Positions 8,530 to 16,125 of a stretch of 64,000 nucleotides of DNA are shown here, in pieces. The notes under the pieces were generated by a model, which ran no database searches, was not told the origin of the DNA, and saw nothing but the letters and a program-made list of their open reading frames with translations. Numbering within the stretch: position 1 is the stretch's first letter; each line of letters opens with the position of its first letter. The translations under genes were made by a program, and so were the position numbers. Source of the DNA: Cecembia calidifontis (GTDB lineage: Bacteria > Bacteroidota > Bacteroidia > Cytophagales > Cyclobacteriaceae); contig NZ_SGXG01000001.1 of NCBI RefSeq assembly GCF_004216715.1, positions 1,426,001 to 1,490,000 on the forward strand, written 5' to 3'.

Positions 8530-8582
8530 TGGTCTCCTATGATTTAGGAGATTCTTCTTGGCCTTTGGCGGATCAGAATGAC
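8530..8582 (+). repeat. possible dispersed repeat fragment (GAGATTCTTC...CAGAATGAC type)
   Basis: This non-coding stretch contains an imperfect palindrome (TCTCCTATGATTTAGGAGA, 8532-8550) and then a segment that reads like the dispersed repeats with CAGAATGACG ends seen in many bacterial genomes. Only one copy is in the window, so this is weakly supported. Confidence 0.3.
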
Positions 8583-8643
8583 GTTCCTCATGATGCTATT
8601 CCTTGCTATAAACCTCAATTTTAAGCACTTAAAATCACGGTAA

Positions 8644-10569
8644 TCAATCTCTGATTTCAATCACCTTAAACTCTGTTCTTCTGTTCACCTGATGCTCTTC
8701 TTCCGTCTGAGCATTTTGGATAATCAGCTGGCGCTTGCCATAGCCTTTGGCCACCAATCTGCTGGCATCTATGCCTTTGGAGACGATGTAGGCCACTGCA
8801 GACTCTGCCCTTCTCTGCGATAGTGCATCGTTATAAGCATCGGAGGCACGGGCATCGGTATGTGAACTCAATTCTATACGGATACTTGGGTTGTCTTTCA
8901 GGATCTGCACCAATTTATCCAATTCCAAAGCTGCATCTGGTCGGATATCTGCTTTGTCCAGGTCATAATAAATATTTTCCAGTACGATGGCTTTCTCCAA
9001 AATCAGGGGATCAAGCACAATGGTCGTATCCAGCACAATATTGGTCACATCCTGGATCAGGTCTTCTGGCCTAGGTGTTTTACCCAAGGTGGAATAAGTC
9101 AGACTTTTGGTAAAATATCCTGATTTGGAGGCGATCAAAGAGAAATTCTGATCCGGGGCAAGGGTAAACCTCAAGCGGCCGTTTTGATTAGAGAAATCTC
9201 CACCTACGTTTCTGTTATTGGCATCGTAAAGCACCACCCTGGTCTGTGGTAGGATCACTTCGGAGCCATCGTCTTTTTTCTCCTTGGTGGTAACATTCAG
9301 GAATACATTGACCACTTTGGGTTTGGGGGTTTTATCTTCGAAATAATAAATATCATCATCTCCTAAGCCACCCTCACGGTTCGAAGACAGGAATCCCTCT
9401 GTGGGGTATTTGGTAAAGAAAATGCCGAAGTCATCAGCGATGGTATTGACATTGGGGCCGAGGTTTTTTACTTCCCACCCGTTGTTGGTCCGCTCTGCCA
9501 CAAAGAGATCCAATTTACCATAACCTGGATGTCCATCGGAAGCAAAGAAGAGTTTGCCATCCGGTGCCACATAAGGGAACATTTCATTACCTGGGGTATT
9601 GATTTGAGGCCCTAGGTTAACTGGATTTCCAAAATCCCCATTTGCCAGTTTGGTAGCGCGGTAAAGGTCCAATCCTCCCTGTCCATCTGGTCTGATTGAA
9701 GCAAAGTAGAGCTCATTCCCGTCAGGACTGAAAGCAGAAGTCTGATTGGTGTAAAACTCATCTTCATTGACGGGCATCCAGATTGGTTGGGTGTAGCCAC
9801 CGCCCCTGAAATAAGAGGCAAAAAGGTGGGTGTCCGGAAGGTCCCGAGTGCTTTCAGAATTGGAGCGGGAATAAATTATCATATTCCCATCAGGACTCAA
9901 TGTCAGTGAACCCTGATTGAGGTTGTTTTCATTCTGGAACTGGGGCAAGAGCTGAATATTTTGTACATCCACTTTAATGCCCTCTGCTTTGGCCCTGAAT
10001 ATTTTCAAATAAGGGGTTCCTGTTCCTTTGTAGATGCCGTTTGGAATCCTATTGCTGGTAAAATACACAAAACCCTCACTGACAAAAGGACCATATTCTG
10101 CATAAGGAGTGTTGAGTAACCTGTAGTTTTCTACCACTAGATAGGGGAAATATGGCTCAATGGTCTCTAATTTTGATAGGTTGTCCAGTTCCAATCTGAC
10201 CAGACGTTGGTAATTGTCATCCAGGGTAATTTCCTGGGCTTTGGTAAATGCTGCTTTGGCCTCATCGTATTTTCCCTGACTCTTCAAACTCTGCCCCAAT
10301 CTGAAATAGGACTCGAATGTTTCCTCGTTTTCAATCAGTTTGGCGTAATAGGCTTCTGATTTTTCCACCCGGTTAGATAGCCTGTAGCTTTCTGCCACAT
10401 AGAAATTGGCCTGCTGGTTATCCGGATCATTTTCCAGTATTTTTGAAAAAGTACTGATTGCCAATTGGTATTCTCCTGCCCGGAATTGGTTTTGCCCTTT
10501 TTGAAAAAGGCTGGTACAGGAGCCAAAGACAATGACCGTCATTACCAGAAATACAGCAATTTGCTTCAT
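8644..10569 (-). CDS. OmpA-family lipoprotein with TPR and PD40 repeats
   Basis: This 641-residue protein has a lipoprotein signal ending at Cys18 (VFGSC). TPR repeats follow at about residues 20-130 (GEYQLAISTFSKILENDPDN and two more), then a WD40-like PD40 propeller (TLSPDGNMIIYS, AFSPDGNELYFAS, YVAPDGKLFFASD). A carboxypeptidase regulatory-like beta domain and a C-terminal OmpA peptidoglycan-binding domain (YDLDKADIRPDA, RRAESAVAYI, NRRTEF) complete it. The architecture matches PorE/PG1058-type proteins that tie the T9SS to peptidoglycan. Many Bacteroidota have several such proteins, so its exact role is unproven. It is anchored in the outer membrane facing the periplasm. The next gene upstream lies 51 bases away. 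Confidence 0.88.
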   Translation of the reverse strand: MKQIAVFLVMTVIVFGSCTSLFQKGQNQFRAGEYQLAISTFSKILENDPDNQQANFYVAESYRLSNRVEKSEAYYAKLIENEETFESYFRLGQSLKSQGKYDEAKAAFTKAQEITLDDNYQRLVRLELDNLSKLETIEPYFPYLVVENYRLLNTPYAEYGPFVSEGFVYFTSNRIPNGIYKGTGTPYLKIFRAKAEGIKVDVQNIQLLPQFQNENNLNQGSLTLSPDGNMIIYSRSNSESTRDLPDTHLFASYFRGGGYTQPIWMPVNEDEFYTNQTSAFSPDGNELYFASIRPDGQGGLDLYRATKLANGDFGNPVNLGPQINTPGNEMFPYVAPDGKLFFASDGHPGYGKLDLFVAERTNNGWEVKNLGPNVNTIADDFGIFFTKYPTEGFLSSNREGGLGDDDIYYFEDKTPKPKVVNVFLNVTTKEKKDDGSEVILPQTRVVLYDANNRNVGGDFSNQNGRLRFTLAPDQNFSLIASKSGYFTKSLTYSTLGKTPRPEDLIQDVTNIVLDTTIVLDPLILEKAIVLENIYYDLDKADIRPDAALELDKLVQILKDNPSIRIELSSHTDARASDAYNDALSQRRAESAVAYIVSKGIDASRLVAKGYGKRQLIIQNAQTEEEHQVNRRTEFKVIEIRD

Positions 10570-10620
10570 GGGCTTATTAAAAGATTTTTCTGCGTTTTTA
10601 AATATAGGACTTTATGATAA

Positions 10621-11112
10621 TTAATTCATAAAGAATTTTTTCAACCAACTATCTTTTGCAGCAATCAGCCAGTTTTCCTCCAGATCAGACTTCCTTTGGA
10701 CTACAGGATTCAATACGATAGAATCGGCTTTTAGGATGCCTTCGGTAACTTTTGATTTGAGGCCAAGGAATGGGCTTACTGCTAACTGCTCCTCTGACTG
10801 TAGGTAACCAACTTTGCCCTGATCGAGGATGTTGACATGCAAATGCTCTTGTATTTCCCTTAAAGTACGTACGGAAGAATCAATGGAGCAGCCTGATGCC
10901 CCCAGTTGGCTTTCATCTACTCCAAGAATGATTACTTGTCCAAATTTGATGGTAAACGAAGTGGGCATAAGGGTACCGTGCGTGTTCCATTGTTCACAAA
11001 AAGCTTTTAAGCGTGTTGAGATCCAGTCCAATTCCTGTGTGCTAAACTTCCGGTCTGCTTGGTACACCCAAATCCGGGAATGCGCCGGCATTTTATCAAA
11101 TTCCAAATACAT
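10621..11112 (-). CDS. conserved Bacteroidota protein, often mislabelled ABC transporter ATPase
   Basis: This 163-residue soluble protein is of a type I recall being called 'ABC transporter ATPase' in Bacteroidota annotations. The sequence has no Walker A (GxxxxGKT), no Walker B and no LSGGQ signature, so that name is not supported. Recognisable pieces are RIWVYQADRKFS near the start and DSWLKKFF at the end. Homologues are conserved in gliding and T9SS-bearing Bacteroidota, but the function is unknown. It lies between the OmpA-family gene and the iron-sulfur protein genes on the same strand. Confidence 0.7.
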   Translation of the reverse strand: MYLEFDKMPAHSRIWVYQADRKFSTQELDWISTRLKAFCEQWNTHGTLMPTSFTIKFGQVIILGVDESQLGASGCSIDSSVRTLREIQEHLHVNILDQGKVGYLQSEEQLAVSPFLGLKSKVTEGILKADSIVLNPVVQRKSDLEENWLIAAKDSWLKKFFMN

Positions 11113-11420
11113 ACGATGCTTTATTTGATTCCCTAAAATAAGGCCTTTTGGCTCAATTTAGTTCTCTTTTTAAACGGAGAATTTGAAGTGAAGGGTTTAT
11201 AGTTCTTGTATAATGATTGGATTTGTTAGTGATAACTGGAAAGCAAATGATTTTGGCAAGTCAATAGCATAGGTTTGAAAGAGGCATTTTGGATTTTAGA
11301 ATTCTGGATTGAAAAATATTTCCTTTGTTCTCATTTAAGAAAGTGCAAGACTATAAAAAAACCTGTCAGGTTTTCAAAACCTGACAGGTCGAAGTCAAGA
11401 CAAAACCCTTTGGCTAAGTT
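11113..11420. other. intergenic region with one perfect palindrome
   Basis: These 308 AT-rich bases show no credible coding frame. The only structure I see is the palindrome at 11361-11389, which may end the transcript of the iron-sulfur protein genes. Confidence 0.5.
11361..11389. repeat. 29-base perfect palindrome (ACCTGTCAGGTTTT), terminator-like dispersed repeat
   Basis: Two 14-base arms around a single C form a perfect palindrome. A decayed version with the same CTGTCAGGTTTTCAA core occurs at 45262-45292. Its position 32 bases after the stop of the gene at 11421 suits a terminator, but the repeat at a second place suggests a dispersed element. Confidence 0.65.
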
Positions 11421-12212
11421 TCAAATACCCATATCCTTGGCAATCATTTCTGCCAGGTCATAGACCTTGACATCCTGTTCCCGTTCTTTGTTTTTCACGC
11501 CATCTGTCATCATGGTCAGGCAGAAAGGACAGCCCACTGCGATGGCTGAGGCCCCGGTGGTCAAGGCTTCTTCGGTGCGCTCGATATTGATGTCTTTATT
11601 GCCCGGTTCGGGTTCTTTGAACATCTGGGCTCCTCCTGCTCCACAGCAGAGGCCTTTGGTACGGCAGCGCTTCATTTCCACCAGTTCCACGTCCAGGGCT
11701 TTGATCACTTCCCTTGGGGCTTCGTACACATCATTGGCACGTCCCAAGTAGCAGGAATCGTGGAAGGTGATTTTTTTGCCTTTGAACTCTCCTCCTCCCT
11801 GAAGCACTACTTTTCCCGCATTGATCAGTTGCTGCAGGAATTGGGAATGGTGGATCACTTCATAAGTGCCTCCAAGTGCAGGGTATTCATTTTTGATGGT
11901 ATTGAAGCAGTGCGGACAGGCAGTCACTACCTTTTTTACCCCATAGCCGTTCATGACCTGTATATTTGCCACGGCCTGCATCTGGAAAAGAAATTCATTG
12001 CCTGCTCTTCTTGCCGGATCACCGGTACAGGCTTCCTCAGAACCTAAGACGGCGAAACTCACCCCCACCTTATTCAATATTTTTACAAAAGCCTGCGTTA
12101 CGGCTTTGTAGCGCTCGTCGAAAGAACCGGCGCAACCTACCCAAAATAGGATTTCAGGACTATCACCGGAAGCGGCCATTTCGGCCATGGTTGGAACTTT
12201 ATATGTTGACAT
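11421..12212 (-). CDS. (Fe-S)-binding protein with CCG domains (HdrB/LutA/GlpC-like)
   Basis: This 263-residue soluble protein has two cysteine-rich CCG domains. The N-terminal one shows WVGCAGSFDERY and ACPHCFNTIKNEYP. The second shows DSCYLGRAND, CCGAGGAQMF and GCPFCLTMM. This is the pattern of heterodisulfide reductase subunit B and related electron-transfer subunits that hold an unusual [4Fe-4S] cluster. It lies 110 bases after the membrane ferredoxin gene at 12323, and the two almost certainly form one complex passing electrons between a soluble donor and membrane quinone. The partner dehydrogenase and substrate are not in the window. Confidence 0.88.
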   Translation of the reverse strand: MSTYKVPTMAEMAASGDSPEILFWVGCAGSFDERYKAVTQAFVKILNKVGVSFAVLGSEEACTGDPARRAGNEFLFQMQAVANIQVMNGYGVKKVVTACPHCFNTIKNEYPALGGTYEVIHHSQFLQQLINAGKVVLQGGGEFKGKKITFHDSCYLGRANDVYEAPREVIKALDVELVEMKRCRTKGLCCGAGGAQMFKEPEPGNKDINIERTEEALTTGASAIAVGCPFCLTMMTDGVKNKEREQDVKVYDLAEMIAKDMGI

Positions 12213-12322
12213 TTTTATGACTATTAGATGTTAAACATTAGAAGCGAGAGGAGAGATGCGAGAAGTTAGGTAGAAATTCTAATTACTAATCTCCCTCATC
12301 TTGTCTGTAGTCTCTGGCTTAT

Positions 12323-13657
12323 TTATTTCATTTCCTCATTTTTCACCTGATCTGCCCAATTGAATCTATCTGAAGGGGAGAATTTCCAGGGGGAGAAAGA
12401 GGTCTCCATATTCTGGAACATGGCGTTCCATTGAGCAGGTGTTCCGGACTCTTCCATGGCCACATACCTTCTCAGCTGCAAAATGATAGAAAGCGGGTCG
12501 ATATTCACCGGGCAAGCTTCTACACAGGCGTTGCAGGTGGTGCAGGCGTTGATCTCTTCTTTGGTAATGTAATCACCCAAAAGGGATTTGCCGTCTTCCA
12601 GTCCAGGCCCGCCCGTATCGAGGCTTTTTCCCACCTCTTCTGCACGGTCCCTTACATCCATCATGATTTTTCTGGGAGAAAGTTTCTTGCCAGTGAGATT
12701 GGCAGGGCATTCGGCTGTACACCTTCCACATTCCGTACAGCTGTAGGCATTCATCACATTGACCCAACTGAGGTCATTGATGTCTTTGGCTCCAAACCGG
12801 CCGATTTCTGCTGGAGGGTCTGTCCCTCCTTCAGTGGCAATGCCCAGCATCATGTTGACTTCATTGGTGACTTCGGGCATGTTCTTCATTTCTCCCTTGG
12901 GCTTCAGGTTGGAATACCAGGTATTAGGGAAAGCCAGGAAGATGTGCAAATGTTTAGAGTAGGTCACATATACCGCAAATGCAAGGATGCCGATGATATG
13001 GAACCACCAGGCAAAGCGCTCGATAAAGACCAGAGCCCCATCACCCATTCCCATAAATAAGGGCTGCAGCATGCTGCTGAAGAAAAGTCCGTTCAGAAGT
13101 GTGTATTTTTCAACACCCCTTGCTGCCAATAGCTGATCGGTGGCATTCATAGTCAAAATCGCCAACATCAGAATGATCTCAATTACCAGAATCAGGTTGG
13201 CATCCATCGCAGGCCAGCCTTTCAGTTCGGGCTTGGTAAAGCGCTCTACCTTCATCACATTTCTTCGGATCAGGAAAGCGATACAGGAGACAAGTACTGC
13301 AATGGCCAAAAATTCAAAAATGTTCATGGCTACCCCATATGTAGTGCCAAGAACCGGAGCAAAAATCCTATGGGAACCGGTCAGTCCGTCGATGATAAAC
13401 TCCAGTACTTCCAGGTTGATGATTACAAATGCCACATAAATAAGAAGATGCAAGATGGCAGGAATAAAGTTTTTGAACATTTTCTTTTGTCCAAAGGCCA
13501 CGAGAAACATGGTTTTCCAGCGCTGATCTGCCTGATCGTTCCGGGTTTCTCCTTTTCCCAAGAAGATATTGCGGCGCAGAAAGGATACCCTTTTATATAA
13601 AATGTACCCCGCTACAGCCAAAACCAGCACAAAAATGATTTGAGGTAAAATGCTCAT
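12323..13657 (-). CDS. membrane (Fe-S)-binding protein, HdrC/E- or NarI-like with two 4Fe-4S clusters
   Basis: This 444-residue protein has an N-terminal membrane half with about six helices (first at residues 4-22). A C-terminal ferredoxin domain carries two 4Fe-4S motifs, CTECGRCTAECP from Cys307 and CTTCNACVEACP from Cys372. Conserved histidines in the membrane helices could hold heme b, as in the NarI/HdrE family. It pairs with the CCG-domain protein at 11421 to form a quinone-linked electron-transfer module in the inner membrane. The physiological electron donor is unknown. Confidence 0.88.
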   Translation of the reverse strand: MSILPQIIFVLVLAVAGYILYKRVSFLRRNIFLGKGETRNDQADQRWKTMFLVAFGQKKMFKNFIPAILHLLIYVAFVIINLEVLEFIIDGLTGSHRIFAPVLGTTYGVAMNIFEFLAIAVLVSCIAFLIRRNVMKVERFTKPELKGWPAMDANLILVIEIILMLAILTMNATDQLLAARGVEKYTLLNGLFFSSMLQPLFMGMGDGALVFIERFAWWFHIIGILAFAVYVTYSKHLHIFLAFPNTWYSNLKPKGEMKNMPEVTNEVNMMLGIATEGGTDPPAEIGRFGAKDINDLSWVNVMNAYSCTECGRCTAECPANLTGKKLSPRKIMMDVRDRAEEVGKSLDTGGPGLEDGKSLLGDYITKEEINACTTCNACVEACPVNIDPLSIILQLRRYVAMEESGTPAQWNAMFQNMETSFSPWKFSPSDRFNWADQVKNEEMK

Positions 13658-13713
13658 ATTGTTTATTTTAGCGTTTTTTGGATGGGTTTATATTAATTTT
13701 TTTATTGAAATGG

Positions 13714-13744
13714 TTTGCAAGAAAACTTCAAATACCTACCTTTG
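13714..13744 (+). promoter_or_regulatory. Bacteroidota-type promoter of tRNA-Phe
   Basis: TTTG (13714-13717), a 19-base spacer and TACCTTTG (13737-13744) match the Bacteroidota housekeeping sigma consensus TTTG-N19-TAnnTTTG exactly. The tRNA begins 16 bases later. Confidence 0.8.
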
Positions 13745-13760
13745 CAACACTTTAACAGAC

Positions 13761-13833
13761 GGTGATGTAGCTCAGTTGGTAGAGCATCGGACTGAAAATC
13801 CGTGAGTCGGTGGTTCGAGTCCACTCATCACCA
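13761..13833 (+). tRNA. tRNA-Phe (GAA)
   Basis: The 73-nt cloverleaf has acceptor stem GGTGATG/CATCACC, D-arm with GCTCAGTTGGTAGAGC, anticodon loop CTGAAAA (anticodon GAA), T-arm with GGTTCGAGTCC and discriminator A at 13833. The next bases are CAG, so the CCA end is not encoded. A terminator follows at once, so it is a single-gene transcript. Confidence 0.97.
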
Positions 13834-13836
13834 CAG

Positions 13837-13863
13837 GCCCTGAAGCAATTCAGGGCTTTTTTT
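13837..13863 (+). terminator. intrinsic terminator of tRNA-Phe
   Basis: The stem GCCCTGAA / TTCAGGGC with loop GCAA is followed by seven T residues, beginning four bases after the tRNA. Confidence 0.9.
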
Positions 13864-14040
13864 ATTGTCCAATTTGTCCAAAGTAGCGTCAGAATTCTCT
13901 TCATACCTTAATTTAATGCATGCGCAAAATAATAAATAGTAGGCATGCATACTATTTTTTCAAGGTAATTTAAAATCAATCTAATTTGATTTTTTTCAAG
14001 ATGCTGTAACATTTACCATCCCTATGCATCATCTACCTGA

Positions 14041-14194
14041 ATGAAGTCATTTTTCTTTGAAGCACATACCAGACCATTGAAAAGCAAATTCTACCGCATG
14101 GCCTACCTCTGGACCAAGAACAGGGAGGCGGTCAAAGGCTATTTTTTTGTTTTGAAGTAGTATCTTCTATAAAGCGTGGAATCGATTGCGAAAT
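14041..14194 (+). pseudogene. possible remnant of an ECF sigma factor (region 2)
   Basis: A 39-codon frame from 14041 includes RPLKSKFYRMAYLWTKNREA, which resembles the start of sigma-70 region 2 in ECF factors (PLKxKLYRxALxxxKNREEA). After its stop at 14160 the +1 frame continues with SIFYKAWNRLRN, which resembles the end of region 2.2 (DVFxKAWxxL). The intervening DLVQ core has been lost or altered and no regions 3-4 follow. It looks like a short decayed sigma-factor start. This is pattern recognition only, so confidence is low. Confidence 0.3.
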
Positions 14195-14374
14195 GTTTTA
14201 AATATTTGTTAAAAATATTTTTAAAAAAAAATTTAATTTGGAAAAAGCTTTAAAATTTACCTTTGGATTTTTTATGGTATCGATTCCGAAGAAATTTCAT
14301 TGGTTTTACAAATATGAAAAAATAATTTTGTTTTCTTAACGAAAATTCAACAAAATAACTTTTTTGTTGAAAAA

Positions 14375-14407
14375 TTTGCAAAAAAGATTCCTGTAGTCTT
14401 ATATTTG
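14375..14407 (+). promoter_or_regulatory. putative promoter of the 14533 secreted-protein gene
   Basis: TTTG (14375-14378), a 21-base spacer and TATATTTG (14400-14407) fit the Bacteroidota consensus with a slightly long spacer. This would give a leader of about 120 bases before the ATG at 14533. Confidence 0.55.
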
Positions 14408-14532
14408 TATCGTAGTCAAAGAACAATCGGCTTTTAATCCCCCCAAATAACCGGCTTCAAATTTTAACAGGGAATGCCTGATGGAGCCAATACCCATTGA
14501 AATTTCTTAAACCTATTAAACTATTTACTACT

Positions 14533-15117
14533 ATGAGAGTATTCATTGCATTGATGATCGCCTTTGGTGTGTCTATGAGCACCATGGCAGCAGGAGAGAG
14601 ACCTGCAGATGTGCCGGTATCCATTAGAAAAGTGGATGACAACAAAGTTCAGTTGCTTTATGGAGCAAATCCTGAGGGACCTGTAACTGTGAAAATCTAT
14701 GACGCAAACAACTTCCTTGTACAAAAAGACAGAATTACATCGAAGAATGCCTTTGCCAAGTATTATGACTTTTCACAATTGAAGCCAGGTAAATACACGG
14801 TAGAAGTGGTGGATGCACAAAACAAAGTGGAAAAACTTGCTGTCCACTTCAGTGCTGCAAATTCCCGTCAGCCGGTTGTTTATTCCAAACTGGAAAAAGT
14901 TGAAGGAAATGCCTTCAAGCTGACTTACAATGCATTGTTGGAGTCAGACCTTTCTATCTTTGTTTTTGAAAATGACAAATTGATCCATGAAGAGAGATTG
15001 GACAGCGTATCCGGTGTTCAGAAACTGTACAGATTGGTAGGAGTAAGTCCATCAGCAAATGTTGAATTTGTGGTGGCAACCAAAGACGGTTACTCTAAGC
15101 TGATGGCAGCGAAATAA
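14533..15117 (+). CDS. secreted protein, first of two tandem paralogues
   Basis: The product has 194 residues with a signal peptide (MRVFIALMIAFGVSMSTMA, cut before AGER). The mature part looks all-beta, with two similar halves each ending in an IYD or FEN strand plus a short DKL/NNFL turn, suggesting two immunoglobulin-like domains. The ATG at 14533 is preferred over 14497 because it gives a clean signal peptide. The neighbour at 15491 is a full-length paralogue: both share VPVS(I/L)xKV, NKV, PEGPVTV and IYD(A/E)NN. It lacks a T9SS sorting domain, so it is probably periplasmic. Function unknown. Confidence 0.8.
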   Translation: MRVFIALMIAFGVSMSTMAAGERPADVPVSIRKVDDNKVQLLYGANPEGPVTVKIYDANNFLVQKDRITSKNAFAKYYDFSQLKPGKYTVEVVDAQNKVEKLAVHFSAANSRQPVVYSKLEKVEGNAFKLTYNALLESDLSIFVFENDKLIHEERLDSVSGVQKLYRLVGVSPSANVEFVVATKDGYSKLMAAK

Positions 15118-15490
15118 GAGAATATCAACAAAACAATAGTACTATCTGGGCCGCAGCAATGCGGTCCTTTTTATTTAATCAGCTGTTTTGACTTGGAAAT
15201 TGGCCGTTTATGATCATCTTAAAAAGATTTAATGATTGAATTTGGAAGGGGAATGGACTGTCTATACCCATTTTTTGAAATTCGAAAAGCAAAAACTTTA
15301 ATTTTGAATTTTTAACTTTTTGATGCAAAAAATATTAAAATCTGATTTATCCCAAACAGAATTGATTTTGTGAGCTACTTCACATTTGAATGTAAATTAC
15401 TGATGTTCTTGGTTTTGTGCCTTTGAAGAGAAAAACCTTGTTGTTTCCTTGCCGTGAAAGCTTACTATAAACCAATAATCTATTACTACC
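15118..15490. other. intergenic region between the two paralogues
   Basis: Apart from the terminator at 15148-15172, these 373 AT-rich bases show no gene. The second paralogue therefore probably has its own promoter, although I find no exact consensus. Confidence 0.5.
15148..15172 (+). terminator. intrinsic terminator of the 14533 gene
   Basis: Stem GGGCCGCA / TGCGGTCC (one G-T pair), loop GCAA, followed by TTTTTATTT. Confidence 0.85.
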
Positions 15491-16078
15491 ATGAAAAAAT
15501 TATTAGCTTGTATCATGTTGTTTGGAAGCATGGCCTATGCCACGGCTTCGGAAGAGAGGAAATCAGAGGTTCCGGTTTCTTTAAAAAAGGTAGAGGAAAA
15601 CAAAGTTTTGTTCCGTTTTAAGGGGACTCCAGAAGGTCCTGTGACAGTCAGGATTTATGATGAGAACAATACTTTGGTTAAAAGGCACAGGGTTTTTTAC
15701 AACAATGCATTTGCTAAAGTGTATAACTTCAATCAGATTGGTCCCGGTAATTACACCATGGAAATAATGAACGGACAAAATTTGGTAGACAGACTTTCTA
15801 TAAACCTTGAGAGTCCTGTTAAAAAACCAACACATTTCATTACATCCAATCTGGAGCCAATGAGAGACAATGCTTTTAGGTTATCTGTGAATTCAGAAAT
15901 ACCTGAGGACATTACCGTGTCCATTTTTAAGGACGGTGCTTTGTTGCATGAAGAAAAACTTGATAATGTCTCTGGCCTTAATAAGATCTATAGAATGCAA
16001 GGAATCAGTATGCTTTCCAGAATTGATTTTTATATCAATACTGAAAGCGGCTATACAGAGCGTATCATTGCCAGATAA
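15491..16078 (+). CDS. secreted protein, second of two tandem paralogues
   Basis: The product has 195 residues with signal peptide MKKLLACIMLFGSMAYATA. It aligns end to end with the product of 14533-15117, keeping VPVSLKKVEENKV, TPEGPVTVRIYDENNTLV, NAFAKVYNFNQIGPGNYTMEI and the LHEEKLDNVSGLNKIYR stretch. The pair arose by tandem duplication and has since diverged considerably. The structure is probably two beta-sandwich domains, exported to the periplasm. A strong terminator follows directly. Confidence 0.8.
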   Translation: MKKLLACIMLFGSMAYATASEERKSEVPVSLKKVEENKVLFRFKGTPEGPVTVRIYDENNTLVKRHRVFYNNAFAKVYNFNQIGPGNYTMEIMNGQNLVDRLSINLESPVKKPTHFITSNLEPMRDNAFRLSVNSEIPEDITVSIFKDGALLHEEKLDNVSGLNKIYRMQGISMLSRIDFYINTESGYTERIIAR

Positions 16079-16083
16079 GATGT

Positions 16084-16125
16084 TTTCTATAAAAAAAGCC
16101 GCTTATGCGGCTTTTTTTATAGAAA
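16084..16125. terminator. bidirectional terminator between convergent genes
   Basis: A 19-bp perfect stem (TTTCTATAAAAAAAGCCGC and its complement) with loop TTAT separates the secreted-protein gene from the convergent pseudouridine synthase gene. It includes the stop codon of the latter at 16117. The A7 and T7 tracts serve both directions. Confidence 0.92.

Noticed and set aside
10621..11112. ABC transporter ATPase label for the 163-residue protein
   Set aside because: No Walker A, Walker B or ABC signature motif is present. The label is an old annotation habit.
11361..11389. Palindrome as an attachment site or regulator-binding operator
   Set aside because: A decayed copy occurs after rho, and both lie just downstream of genes. 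A terminator or dispersed repeat is the better reading.
13761..14212. Genomic island integrated at tRNA-Phe
   Set aside because: No integrase gene and no duplicated tRNA 3' end were found in the following sequence. Only a possible small gene remnant is present.
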